Positions 31,801 to 41,493 of a DNA stretch of 64,000 bases are shown here, one piece after another. Under the pieces are notes generated by a model. That model searched no databases. It was not told the origin of the DNA and saw nothing but the letters and a program-made list of their open reading frames with translations. Every line of letters starts with the position of its first letter. Within the stretch, counting starts at the first letter, position 1. The translations under genes were made by a program, and so were the position numbers. The stretch comes from Lodderomyces elongisporus (Eukaryota; Ascomycota; Pichiomycetes; Serinales; Debaryomycetaceae), in contig NC_083675.1 in assembly GCF_030384665.1 (NCBI RefSeq), positions 2,042,001 through 2,106,000 of the forward strand, written 5' to 3'.

Positions 31801-32873
31801 CGTTTGTAGTTGTAAATATAGATGTAGTGCTTAACTGATACAAAGTCAAAAACTTGCAATCAATTAACAAACAAGTGTATAGAAGATCACGAACCAAAAG
31901 ATAATTCTGATCTGTTATGGACTTGTGCCGAGGTGGACGAGGGTGATGAAAGTGTGAACCATTTATTAGTCTTGTCTCTTATGTTTATTTCTGTTCTTTG
32001 TTTGTTTTTATCATTCTCTTTTGGTTATTACAATTTAAAGTGACCAAAGCAAATAAAAGATTAGTAGGTCAAGGCTTAAACCATCCGTCTCTACCATTCC
32101 TTTTTGACTTGCAATGTGTAATCAAAGCAACTTTAAATTTTGAGCTAGCCACAACCTCACGATAAAAAAACTCATTGTTATACCCCTCTAAATTAAGCTT
32201 TAGGGAAATAAATGCTCATTACCAGCCACACCATAAGCTTTTTAATAAATTGAACAAACAAACTAAAACGATATATCTATACCTGATAAGCTTAGTAAAC
32301 AAAACACGCGGCTAAGTCGGTCCACAAAGTTCAACATCACGACATCCGCTAAACCGGTTTTGGCCCCAAAAACTTTGTTTTTGTAAAAAAAAAAGAACAG
32401 AACAAAAGAAAACATAACATAATTTAAAAAAGAAGGGAGAGGGATGAATATACCTGGTATATACAACACCAAGACGGAATTAAGTAGGGCCAAATGGATG
32501 CATATTTCCGTCCACAACAATTTAAGTAGAATAAACATTTGTATATCATTTTTTCACACACACACATGTACACATGTACACATCTACACATATGTACATG
32601 TACACAAGTACACCAAAGATGTGCCTTTTCTTCTTCTATTTTTTTATTCTTTCTTTGTCTTTGTTGTTTCACCTTTTTGTTTATCTTCGTTCTGCATTCA
32701 AGACATAACCGCGCCATTAGAAATGTAACGTCTTTATACAGGTATGTTGAAAAGTATCATCATATTGTTTTTTTCAGCAGTGAAATACTTTAATGCATCT
32801 CACACATATTTTCTGAATCCAGTATTCCGTCGGATATTATAAAACCTCAAATTAACGTATAATTAGAGACAAA

Positions 32874-32909
32874 GGGGGGGGGGGGGAAGAGAGAGAGAGA
32901 GAGAGAGAG
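32874..32909. repeat. Compound tract G13 plus (GA)11
   Basis: A run of 13 G (32874-32886) is followed almost directly by an uninterrupted AG/GA dinucleotide run to 32909. Confidence 0.9.
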
Positions 32910-33335
32910 TAAAAGCAAAAGAGTGCGAGAGGAGTGGATTGCGGGAGACTAATTAAGTGTATATGTATACATATTTTGTATGTGTGGATACTTGTTCAAC
33001 ACATGGCATAGCCATGACTATTTCTCAAATTACAAGCTCAATACAAAGAGTTTGTTTGACAATTCCTGTTCACTGCTTTAGTAGTTTAACGGTTCATGCT
33101 TTGACCAGTCGTATACAGCATGCAATATTTTTCTTCCTCTGCCTTTCTCACTCGCGGAAAGAGTCAGAATCAACCAAAGCGAATAACAAATGGATCCAAA
33201 AAAATTATGCTATACTTGATCATCCCTTTGCCATCTATCGCCTGTTTCTTAATTAACTATAGCTCATCAGTCACATTTCATAACTCATAATTCATTCAAG
33301 GTCTATTTACAGATATTTAAAAATTAAAAAAAGGA

Positions 33336-33372
33336 CAACAACAACAGCAACAACAACAGCAACAACAACAGC
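33336..33372. repeat. 12-bp tandem repeat ACAACAACAGCA x3
   Basis: Three copies of a CAA/CAG-type unit immediately beside the AT-rich palindrome, in the 3' flank of AOX2. Confidence 0.85.
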
Positions 33373-33378
33373 CAAATT

Positions 33379-33416
33379 TAGCATATTTTTTTTTTTGCAA
33401 AAAAAAAAATATGCTA
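33379..33416. other. Perfect 38-bp palindrome in the AOX2 3' flank
   Basis: Arms 33379-33396 (TAGCATA followed by T11) and 33399-33416 (A11 followed by TATGCTA) are exact reverse complements around a central GC, so the whole 38 bp is palindromic. In the AOX2 transcript it would begin 33 nt after the stop codon and could fold as an 18-bp A/U-rich hairpin. Confidence 0.85.
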
Positions 33417-33448
33417 GCACAATAAATAACATCACCATCAATAGTCTT

Positions 33449-34624
33449 TTACAAGATCAAATCTTTCCTTTCCCAGCCTGTTGGCTTGGACACTTTCAAT
33501 CCCATATTTGGTTGTGGTTGATCCACATCATTGATCTTTAAAGCAAATGGGTTTCTGTCACGCTGCAAATCTAAGTTGGCGAAAGTATGGTTCACTTCAC
33601 GGTGCTTGGCTTCGTCGGCTCTGATTTGCAAGATCAAGTCTTTGAAAGTAGACTGGTGGTTCAATCCAGGCCAGTATTCTACTGCTATTTTTGGAATGGT
33701 CATATTTTCGAATATTGGGAACTTTCCCTTGTTGTCCAAGTCTTTTAATAGCTCAGTATATGTGTGGCAAGCTTCCTCTTCAATGTATCCTACAATACTT
33801 GCTGCGGCATTGGGATTAGCCATATATGTGAGGAAGAATGCATTGGCAAATACTCCTTGGCCCACGTACATTATTGCTCTTGTAAATAGAGAAGGCTTGC
33901 CAATTTTCAAAGCAACTAGCAAGTGCATTCTTTCTTGTTCAGCCTCTTCAAGGTAGGTTTGAATAAAACCGCGGTCACGCTTTAATAATCTTAAAGATTG
34001 CAATTGTCTCAAAAAAGCAGCAACTGATCCTGGAACACCAGCAATACTCTCCAAGAAAATGATTCTGGTCATCCATTTACTTTCTGTCATTTCCCATCTT
34101 GTACCCTTGTATTCATTTGGGTCACCTGTCTTGGGTTCAGCATAGCCAGTAACCAAGTCGAACCAGAAACGACATGTCTTGATAAGGCCGTAGCAAAACT
34201 TTTCTCTAAAGTTTGCTGGTGTTTTGTGTGTTACTTCAACGCCGTAGAGTTCAGCAGGTGAGTACCCAACGTGCTTGTAGGCATGCGGTGTAAGAAATTT
34301 TGGATCGTCGTTATGTGTGATACCATCATTCGTGTAAATTTTCGTTCCCCAATTGAACCATTTCTTTTTCTTTCCATTTTCCTCGGGTTGATGAATTTCT
34401 GCATCATGTGAGATAAATGAGATTTGTTGTGGTGGTTGCAATTGGCTTTTGGTGGTGACTTGTTGTGCATGTTTAATCGTGTGTGGGTTTGGGTCAGTAG
34501 TAGTAGTAGTCGTAGTATTAGTAGTAGCAGATGTAGCTGTTGCGCTGGTTGCAAATCTAATTGCCGAAAGCGTCGAGGAAGCAACCATCAATGGGGTTCT
34601 GTGAGTAATAGTTGTTGACAACAT
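33449..34624 (-). CDS. AOX2: Mitochondrial alternative oxidase
   Basis: A 391-residue protein with a Ser/Thr/Arg-rich mitochondrial presequence (about 1-60, including a Thr run). The diiron ligands are all visible: Glu192 in FLESIAGVPG, Glu231 and His234 in EQERMHLLVA, a glutamate of YIEEEACHTYTELL (282-284), and Glu338 with His341 in RADEAKHREVNH. Typical family length. Alternative oxidase is an interfacial inner-membrane ubiquinol oxidase that reduces oxygen without pumping protons, giving cyanide-resistant respiration. C. albicans has two adjacent copies beside CTA8; only this one is seen here. A TATAAATA box lies about 145 nt upstream, consistent with inducible expression. Named AOX2 for neighbourhood; it could equally be the sole AOX of the species. 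Confidence 0.97.
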   Translation of the reverse strand: MLSTTITHRTPLMVASSTLSAIRFATSATATSATTNTTTTTTTDPNPHTIKHAQQVTTKSQLQPPQQISFISHDAEIHQPEENGKKKKWFNWGTKIYTNDGITHNDDPKFLTPHAYKHVGYSPAELYGVEVTHKTPANFREKFCYGLIKTCRFWFDLVTGYAEPKTGDPNEYKGTRWEMTESKWMTRIIFLESIAGVPGSVAAFLRQLQSLRLLKRDRGFIQTYLEEAEQERMHLLVALKIGKPSLFTRAIMYVGQGVFANAFFLTYMANPNAAASIVGYIEEEACHTYTELLKDLDNKGKFPIFENMTIPKIAVEYWPGLNHQSTFKDLILQIRADEAKHREVNHTFANLDLQRDRNPFALKINDVDQPQPNMGLKVSKPTGWERKDLIL

Positions 34625-34764
34625 TTTTTATTTCTTTTCTTTTTTTTGTTTTTCCGTAATTGTATTGTTGATATGTGGTAATGAAAAGTATATGGTGTTG
34701 TTGATTTCTATGATGGAAGACTCTTGACTTGAATTGAGACAAGCAATGGAAGCCATTCGACACC

Positions 34765-34772
34765 TATTTATA
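34765..34772 (-). promoter_or_regulatory. TATA box upstream of AOX2
   Basis: TATAAATA on the minus strand about 140-148 nt before the AOX2 ATG, the same sequence and spacing as upstream of the GPI-protein gene. Confidence 0.55.
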
Positions 34773-36299
34773 TCATAAAGGGTTACGCCATAAGTCGGGT
34801 TCTTTTTTTTTTTTAGTAATGTATGTTTCTTTTGCAATCCACAAATTTCTTTTTCTATCCTGTTCTTTCTTTTTTTGTTTCCCTTTAGTTTTGATTTCCT
34901 TTTTTTTTTAAGTCAGGCTTTTGCAACGTAGAAGAACGGCACGAGGGTCATCATCATCATCATCATCTTGTTTTGTAGTTTACATCACAAAACATAATAT
35001 AGAATAGGTGCTTAGTATCAGATATTGCCCTTTCAGTATTAGCATACTGAACCATCTCCGTCTTGTCCATTTCTCTTTTTGGGTGTATTGAAATTTGCTC
35101 AAAACATGTAGGCCATGGGGTCATGCCTTAGTGTCCCTTGACTATACATAAAGCCTAATATGGTTTTCTAAGCAAGTATCGTACATAACGTTATAGCGAA
35201 ACAAAATGAGCAAAAGTAGTAAAGTATACACTAAAAATCCGTAGATCTGTGCTACCCTGAATTGTCCGTATACTGCTAAAGACTCACCCTTTTACTTGTA
35301 TCTCTCTGGAGTAAGCAAGATATAGATTGTAGAGTAGATGTAGAAAAGTGTAAAAGATGACTAGAAGCCGTTTATGCATGTCAAACGGAGTTTTACGAAT
35401 ACTCTTTTTTTTTTTAATCCTTTTGAACACACACACACACACTTTACTTTCTACATATAAAAATATAAATTTATATATTTTTATGTGTATGAATGTATGG
35501 ATATACATGTGCGTGTGTCTGTGTATATGTGTGGCTTTAGTTCATCGGAAAAAACCGTCTGCGAGTTTCTTTAATTCGTGACCTTTGAAAAATTAAAAAT
35601 TTTAAGAAAAAAGAATCAAATTGGGCAAAAAGAAGGGGGGAAATACACTTCCGAATATAAATCCACTACTGCTTTGGTTGGTGTCAACACATAGACACAT
35701 GTTGGTGAATGATGCTACTTGCTGTCAAAAACACACATAGACCAAGTTGCTCATTTTCTGTTTGTTAGCGGTTAAAAACGGTTCGAATCAAGCTGGGAGT
35801 TTATTGTATGGTAGCCATGAGTTATGCGGGAATCCTTACTAACATTAAAAAAGTGCGGCCGAACTCAGTCCAAACCCTAAAAACAAGAAAGCATTCTCCG
35901 TACATCCATAAGTTTCTTTTTTTATCTTCCACTTTTTCTTTGAAAGAAAAAAAAAATATCATGAATCAAACATTTTGTTTTCATTCTGCTATTGGTCATC
36001 ATTTACATTTAATTGAATAGCACGTTTTCTTTTATTCGTTGAGAAATAAAAACACAACAATTGTTTATTCAACATCTTTGCTAGTTCATTTGGTAAATGT
36101 GTGATGAATGTTTGGAGAACGAAGAAGAAATATACAGAGCTATACAAGTAAAATGTTAAGACAGAGAAGAGAAGAAATAAATGAATAAACAAATAAATAT
36201 ACCACATTAGTGAGATACACCTAGAGCACGTGACTTGTTTGGAAAGGGTGGTTCTAGATTTTTTCCATACTTTACTGATTTTTCAATCCTTCTTATATT

Positions 36300-36343
36300 T
36301 TTATTTTTTTTATTTTTTTTATTTTTTTTATTTTTTTTATTTC
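36300..36343. repeat. T-rich tandem array, TATTTTTTTT units
   Basis: About four consecutive 9-10 bp units with single A interruptions in a T tract. Confidence 0.85.
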
Positions 36344-37493
36344 ATCTGTTCTTCTGCTTAGTGTACGTAAAGGCTGAAAAGAAAAATGTACAATCTGTTT
36401 CATATTGAATATTTTATCTTCTATAGAGGATATTACAATGTGGCAATAGAGCCACTACTGGTTACAGTTTCACAAATGACAATAATCAATGCCAACAACG
36501 AAAAAAAAGAAAAAAAAAAAAAAGAAGAAAGAGCGAAAAATAAATCCAGTTTTCATCAAAATCACCAAATCTGTGTTTCCTTGTGAGCCAAAGCTTTGAT
36601 TGACTGATTGATTGCAGATGCCTGTTCTTTTTTTTATATTTTAATTTTGATTATAGGGCGAGGCGTGGGGATGGGTTGAAAGTTACCTTACCCTTTTTTC
36701 TTTGGGTTCCTTAAACAAGGACCAAAATAAATTACAACCATTGACTAAATGCGTCTCATAAGAGAATGTCTGTACTAAATAGAATTGTTCTTCTTGTAGG
36801 TCTTTGTACTCACCTTTTCCTCCTCCCCCACCACCACCACCAAAAAAAGAAAAAAAAAAGAAAACAATTTCGTGGATCACACAAAATCATAAAATTATTA
36901 TTGGGCAAGATACACTACCTTGATTTTTATGTGTTCCTCTCTATTTAATTATTATTTTATTTTATTTTTTATTTTTATTTTTATTTTATTTTTTTCTAAT
37001 TTCTTTACACGATCACAACATCATAGCCTTTTTTTTCCTTCCTCCCTTCCAATCATCACCAAGACCGTATTTCCCAATTACAGCCAATACTACCAACACT
37101 ATACACCCCATACAAGTCAGTACAACCAGTCTACTTGAGAGCATCACAGGCATTCATCAAGTGAGACTTTGTCTATTCCTACAATCTTCTTAAATCCCCC
37201 CCCCCACTATTACTGCTCGCTACCCGTGACGTCTTTTATCATTTCCCCACTTCTTCATTTCCACTAGTCAATTTTTTTTATACCCTAAGCAACACTTTAG
37301 GTCCTTGTTTTTGCTGTTGTTGTTCTTGTTGTTGCTGCTACTACTGCTAGTCTTTCTTTTCGTTTTACCTTTCATTACTCGATTTTGAACCACTTCCCAT
37401 TCACCATTTGGTCTTTTTTGTTTTCTCAATTTTAACATTTCAGTTTTACAATTCCATTCAAGATACTAAAATAAGTAAGAAAAAAAAAATAAC

Positions 37494-38477
37494 ATGGGTT
37501 TTAAGATTAGAAATTTCACAGGCGACCCTTTTGCTATAGCCACTGTCTCCTTTGGTCTTATAGCATGGATAGTTGCATTAGCCGGTGCAGCTGCATCGTC
37601 TCAAGGCTCATTCCCACATTTCACGTGGTGGGGTATTGCTTATCAAATAGTTATAATATTGGTGATCACCGTGCTATACTTGAACAACAACATCGAATTG
37701 TACAAATTCACATTGGTTGGTTTGGTCAGTATCGGGTTTATTTACACTACAAACTCAACAAACAACTTGGTGTACAACTCTTCCTCATCAGGCAACTTGT
37801 GTTGTGCAGCCGGCTGTATCTTGTTGAGCATTTTGAATCTTATATGGATCTTGTATTTTGGTGGTCACCCAGAATCACCAACAAACCAGTTTATCGACTC
37901 CTTCAGTTCAAACAAGTATGCTAATGAATATATTGGCAGATCATCAGTGCTGAAAACAGAGCCGTTTGATGACCAGCAAGGTTTCAACTCTGCTGCAAGC
38001 AAGAGATTCACATCAACGGGAATAAGCTTACCCCAAGAAAATGTGAGCCAAATGTCACAAACCAACACTCACTCACAACAACAACAACAACAACAACACT
38101 CTACAAATGCAGCAAATGCATCAAACGCAACAAGTTACTTCCCACTGACACAATTGCACGGCTTGGAAAATTCGTCACAGGACATGATGGGCTCAGCACC
38201 GCGTGACTTGACCCAAAATACAAACACAAACAGTAGTGGAACAAAGAGAAATACTTTATATACAGACTCCGAAGGTGGCACTGGAATTACATTTAGATAC
38301 AAAGCCAAGGCCCTCTATAGTTATGATGCTAATCCCGATGATATTAACGAAATTTCATTTATTAAAGACGAGATTTTAGATGTTGACGATGTTGATGGAA
38401 AATGGTGGCAGGCCAGAAGAGCCAACGGACAAGTGGGTATTTGCCCTTCGAATTATGTTAAATTGATCGATACATAG
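37494..38477 (+). CDS. SHO1: Sho1-type osmosensor membrane adaptor
   Basis: A 327-residue protein. Four membrane helices at about 13-34, 46-64, 70-86 and 103-122 are joined by very short loops. A Ser/Gln/Asn-rich cytosolic linker with a Gln run (around 195-201) follows. The C-terminal SH3 domain (about 268-327) shows the standard ALYSYDA, the acidic RT loop, GKWWQARRANGQVGICPSNYV and the final hydrophobic strand. Four helices plus a C-terminal SH3 domain is the diagnostic Sho1 architecture; the SH3 domain recruits Pbs2 in the HOG pathway, and in C. albicans Sho1 also signals to the Cek1 pathway for wall stress and morphogenesis. Starts MGFKIRNFTGDPFAIATVSF, as expected. A CTG codon within the linker (FP-CTG-TQLHG) would be Ser. 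Confidence 0.95.
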   Translation: MGFKIRNFTGDPFAIATVSFGLIAWIVALAGAAASSQGSFPHFTWWGIAYQIVIILVITVLYLNNNIELYKFTLVGLVSIGFIYTTNSTNNLVYNSSSSGNLCCAAGCILLSILNLIWILYFGGHPESPTNQFIDSFSSNKYANEYIGRSSVLKTEPFDDQQGFNSAASKRFTSTGISLPQENVSQMSQTNTHSQQQQQQQHSTNAANASNATSYFPLTQLHGLENSSQDMMGSAPRDLTQNTNTNSSGTKRNTLYTDSEGGTGITFRYKAKALYSYDANPDDINEISFIKDEILDVDDVDGKWWQARRANGQVGICPSNYVKLIDT

Positions 38478-38982
38478 TGGACTATTCTTTATTTTTTTGT
38501 TTTTTCTATTTACTTGTTTTATTCCCAAAAATAAAAAAAAAAATGATAATAATCGAATGAATTTGAAATGTTTTGCTCTTTTTTTTCTTTGTTTTTGTTC
38601 TTTTTTTCTAAAACCAAGTTTGTATCTTAGGTGTCTCAATTATAGTTGTCGGCACTATATTAAAGTGTCCTTAGACTCCTATGATATCTTTATCTTTATT
38701 TTTATTTTTATTTTGTCTTATTATCAAAAGTATATTGCAAACGATTCAACCAGTTGATACAACTAATTAATTACCACTATTACTACTAGTACTACTACTA
38801 CTACTACTACTACTACTACGGATACTGACAACGTTAAAAATATAAACTCTATTAAAAAAACAAAATTAATTAGGTCAATACCGCATACATACACAAATAT
38901 ATGGAGAATTAAAAAAAAAAATAATAAAAACAACAAAAAATGGTTCAAAATAAATAATCTCTCGGCTTCTCTTCTACATCCC
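38478..38982. other. Intergenic between convergent SHO1 and the Dur3-type gene
   Basis: Shared 3' region, A/T rich, with a (TTTTTA)n stretch (38690-38712) and a (TAC)n microsatellite. No gene seen. Confidence 0.6.
38790..38819. repeat. Microsatellite (ACT)9-10
   Basis: Uninterrupted ACT trinucleotides in the 3' region between SHO1 and the transporter gene. Confidence 0.9.
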
Positions 38983-41234
38983 CTACTTTCCTCTTCTTCT
39001 AATATAATCATTCCAGACACCTTTGATTATCTTTGCACTCGAGTGTCTTCCACTATACAATGGACCAAACCCAATCACCAACATGGTCACGTACAACCAA
39101 ATTAAGCCCATCGTAGCATACCCTTTGTAATATGCACGGGAGAAAATCCAATCACGATACAATGGTAATGGCCAAAGAACCCACATTATCAATAATATGA
39201 AAACCGATGCACCAGTAGACACCTTGATCCAAAAATCAAGTTGTTTTGGGGTCAACTGTTGACTCTTATCAAATACCTCATTTTGGGCTTCCAATTCAGC
39301 ATGCTTTTCTGATTCTCTCGAATCATTAGACTCTGAATTGACATCGAGAACTTCTTGCTTACCGTCATCTTCTTGTTTCTCTTGTGATGCCAAGGCAATT
39401 GATTCATCAGAACTTTCTGAAGAGTCTGTCTTTTCCTTCACCAAGAGATGTGCTGTTTGCAACACACTCCAGTCGAACTCCGAAGGAATGGCCAAAGACA
39501 AGATCAAACTCGAAATACCGGGAAGAAACAATGCAGTTAATGCACCATATAATGCAGGTAATTGCCCACCCAAAGTAGTGATGTTAACTTCACCAGAAAG
39601 TTTGTATGCTGTAGTGGTCCATACAGTGAAACCAAAAACAATACCCAATATTGGCGAGATAAAAGCCGCATACACATTCTGTCTGCTCCATGTGATGGAT
39701 AAAATTAATGGAATAACACCGGGACAAATGATTAATGGGTAGAAATAGCCAAACCAAGTCATGTTAACGCCCACATAGTGCAACATGATGGTAAAACCGG
39801 CAGCACCCAAGGTGAAAATGACACAACCAATGTGGGATACTGCAATCATCGATTTGTTTCCTGCCGTGGGATTGATATATTTTTTATAGATATCAAATGA
39901 CAAGATTGACGAGACAGAAATCATTTGAGCACTCACTGTAGAGGTTACTGCAAGGTAAACAATCAACAACAATGCGCCAACTGCACCTTTACCCAAAGTA
40001 GCCATTAATGCGTATGGCAAAACAAACCCAGAATCAACTTCAAACTGAGTCATTTTTCGTGGATAAGTAGGGAAACTGGGTGAGTTTTCCAACACAATGG
40101 CTGCACCGCCAATAATCGCACCCAAAGGCCAAACATTTGAACTGATCAAAAAAGCGGCAGTAAGGTAGGCTGGCACCGTTGCTCTGGGAGAAGCACTAAA
40201 AGTTTTTTGCCAAAATGAACTATCCATAACCGATAATCCAAAATTACCAGCAGTCAAGATCAATCCAAACAATATTGATCCTTTGGATTTACCGGTTATA
40301 ACACTATTGTTGTAGTTTCCAGGAATCTCTCTAACACCTGACTCGTCAAATGCAACAAGTGCATCGTATAATGCATCTAAACCACCAACATTGGATAATA
40401 CAGCGGTGTTTAAATAGCACAAAATGATGAGCAAAATCATCGTGTGTACAAAATCGGTCAAGAATGTAGCTTTCAAACCACCATAAACTGAATAACACAA
40501 GACGCTAAAAACCGTCAAGATAGTAGCAGCCACAATGTGCAAATTTCCTGCAATTATGGAAATGGCTCCCGAAGCACCAAGAATCATACTTGAACATGAG
40601 AGCAAGTTGTTTGTCAATGCAAGAAACAAGTACAAAATGTGCACAACCTTACCATATCGTAATTCGATAAGCTCTAAACTCGTATGTGCTTGTGGAATCT
40701 TCTTTTTAGCATGAATTCCAACCATTGACATCACTGCAATTTGCACGGCAAGACCAGACATGTAATAGTATGAACTTTGAATACCATAATTGTAAACCAT
40801 TGTAGTACACCATAATAATTCTGTTGCCCAACTCTATAAAAGAAAATAAATAAAAACTGTTAGTAAAACTTGGTCTCGAAATCATAGTATATTTTTTTCC
40901 TCCTTTTGCCCCATTTTTCGTTTTCTTGTTGTTGCTTCATTTTTGATTTTTGGAAAAGAAGGAAAGGAAAGATTACAGTAATCTTTCATTTTCGGTAAAC
41001 ACTCATTTAGTATCAAAAACATACCCAACTAGAGTAGACGGCGGAAGCACTCAATAAAGTGCCGACTGATCGATTGGCAACGGCAAACGTTTCTGTGCTT
41101 TGGTTGTCTTCACGTAAATATTTTCTCAACAAAATCGTCACTATAACCATACCTATGGCAAAACCTCCACCTACACCGACAAGGACACCATATCCGGAAG
41201 CCTGATTAAGAAGATGGACTGTTGATTCTGACAT
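38983..41234 (-). CDS. Dur3-type sodium:solute symporter family transporter (probable urea/polyamine permease), spliced
   Basis: Exon 1 is 41234-41025 and exon 2 is 40833-38983, giving 686 residues. Exon 1 contains the first membrane helix (about 14-37) and ends ...SAVYSSW; exon 2 continues SWATELLW and MVYNYGIQSSYYYMSG. The joined segment parallels the yeast Dur3 segment around VSAWTWAATLL and ...YKYG, supporting both the splice and the family. Many further hydrophobic helices follow, with an acidic, Ser-rich cytosolic insert near residue 540 and a basic C terminus. Dur3 imports urea and polyamines with high affinity and is under nitrogen catabolite control in yeast. GATAA sites, including an inverted pair, lie upstream. 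Candida species carry several Dur3-like genes, so substrate and exact name stay open. Confidence 0.9.
40834..41024 (-). other. Spliceosomal intron in the Dur3-type gene
   Basis: 191 nt, phase 0. On the minus strand the donor is GTATGT (41024-41019), a perfect TACTAAC branch site lies at 40865-40859, and the acceptor is TATAG ending at 40834. The sequence AGTTGGG occurs across both exon borders. Confidence 0.92.
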
Positions 41235-41289
41235 AGTTTACAATTATTAATCAAGTTTTTGATGTGATGATGTGATGTTGTAATGATGT

Positions 41290-41294
41290 GATAA
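41290..41294. promoter_or_regulatory. GATAA site upstream of Dur3-type gene
   Basis: TGATAA on the plus strand about 55 nt before the transporter ATG. Confidence 0.4.
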
Positions 41295-41370
41295 TGAAAA
41301 AAGAAAAAAGCAAGTTGAAGATATTCAATTTATTATTCATGGTATTATTGATTGGCTGGACATGAGTGCT

Positions 41371-41392
41371 ATATATATATTTCTATATATAT
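41371..41392 (-). promoter_or_regulatory. TATA-rich core promoter of the Dur3-type gene
   Basis: Two closely spaced ATATATAT runs about 137-158 nt upstream of the ATG. Confidence 0.45.
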
Positions 41393-41481
41393 CGGAGTCC
41401 CACTCATATGTATCCTTCATTTCGTGTGGCTGCTGGATTGCGAATTATGGCACTTGTGGTGAGTTGATGCATTCCCGCATT

Positions 41482-41493
41482 GATAAGATTATC
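41482..41493. promoter_or_regulatory. Inverted GATA pair upstream of the Dur3-type gene
   Basis: GATAA-GA-TTATC forms a 12-bp palindromic pair of GATA-factor sites about 250 nt before the transporter start. Paired GATAA elements are the upstream activating sites of nitrogen-regulated yeast genes, including DUR3. A fourth GATAA is at 41628-41632. Confidence 0.5.

Larger units (their letters stand above)
28610..33448. other. Largest gene-free stretch (4.8 kb) between CTA8 and AOX2
   Basis: After the in-frame extension next to CTA8 (28610-28890), the rest shows only short, low-complexity open frames. It contains G8 (29037-29044), C14 (30346-30359), pyrimidine arrays (30960-31015), an imperfect ACATGTAC-rich block (32560-32615), and G13 followed by (GA)11 (32874-32909). 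No tRNA, no conserved coding and no long inverted repeat was recognised by eye. It could hold noncoding transcripts, long regulatory DNA or a centromere; none is shown. Confidence 0.5.
34625..37493. other. Long divergent intergenic region (2.9 kb) between AOX2 and SHO1
   Basis: Contains CATCAT repeats (34949-34967), a T-rich (TATTTTTTTT)n array (36300-36343), a small A/T inverted repeat (35932-35950), CCACCACC (36830-36841) and C10 (37196-37205). Open frames are short and low complexity. A partial tRNA-like GGTTCGAATC at 35770-35779 lacks a matching stem. No gene recognised. Confidence 0.5.

Noticed and set aside
31925..31945. A-box-like GCCGAGGTGG, as in tRNA-Ser or tRNA-Leu
   Set aside because: No B box or matching acceptor stem within 100 nt.
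28610..33448. Centromere in the long CTA8-AOX2 gap
   Set aside because: No large inverted repeat or distinctive core seen by eye; position alone is not evidence, so kept only as one possibility.
35765..35790. tRNA-like T-arm motif GGTTCGAATC
   Set aside because: The flanking bases do not pair into a 5-bp stem, and no upstream A box or acceptor stem could be found.
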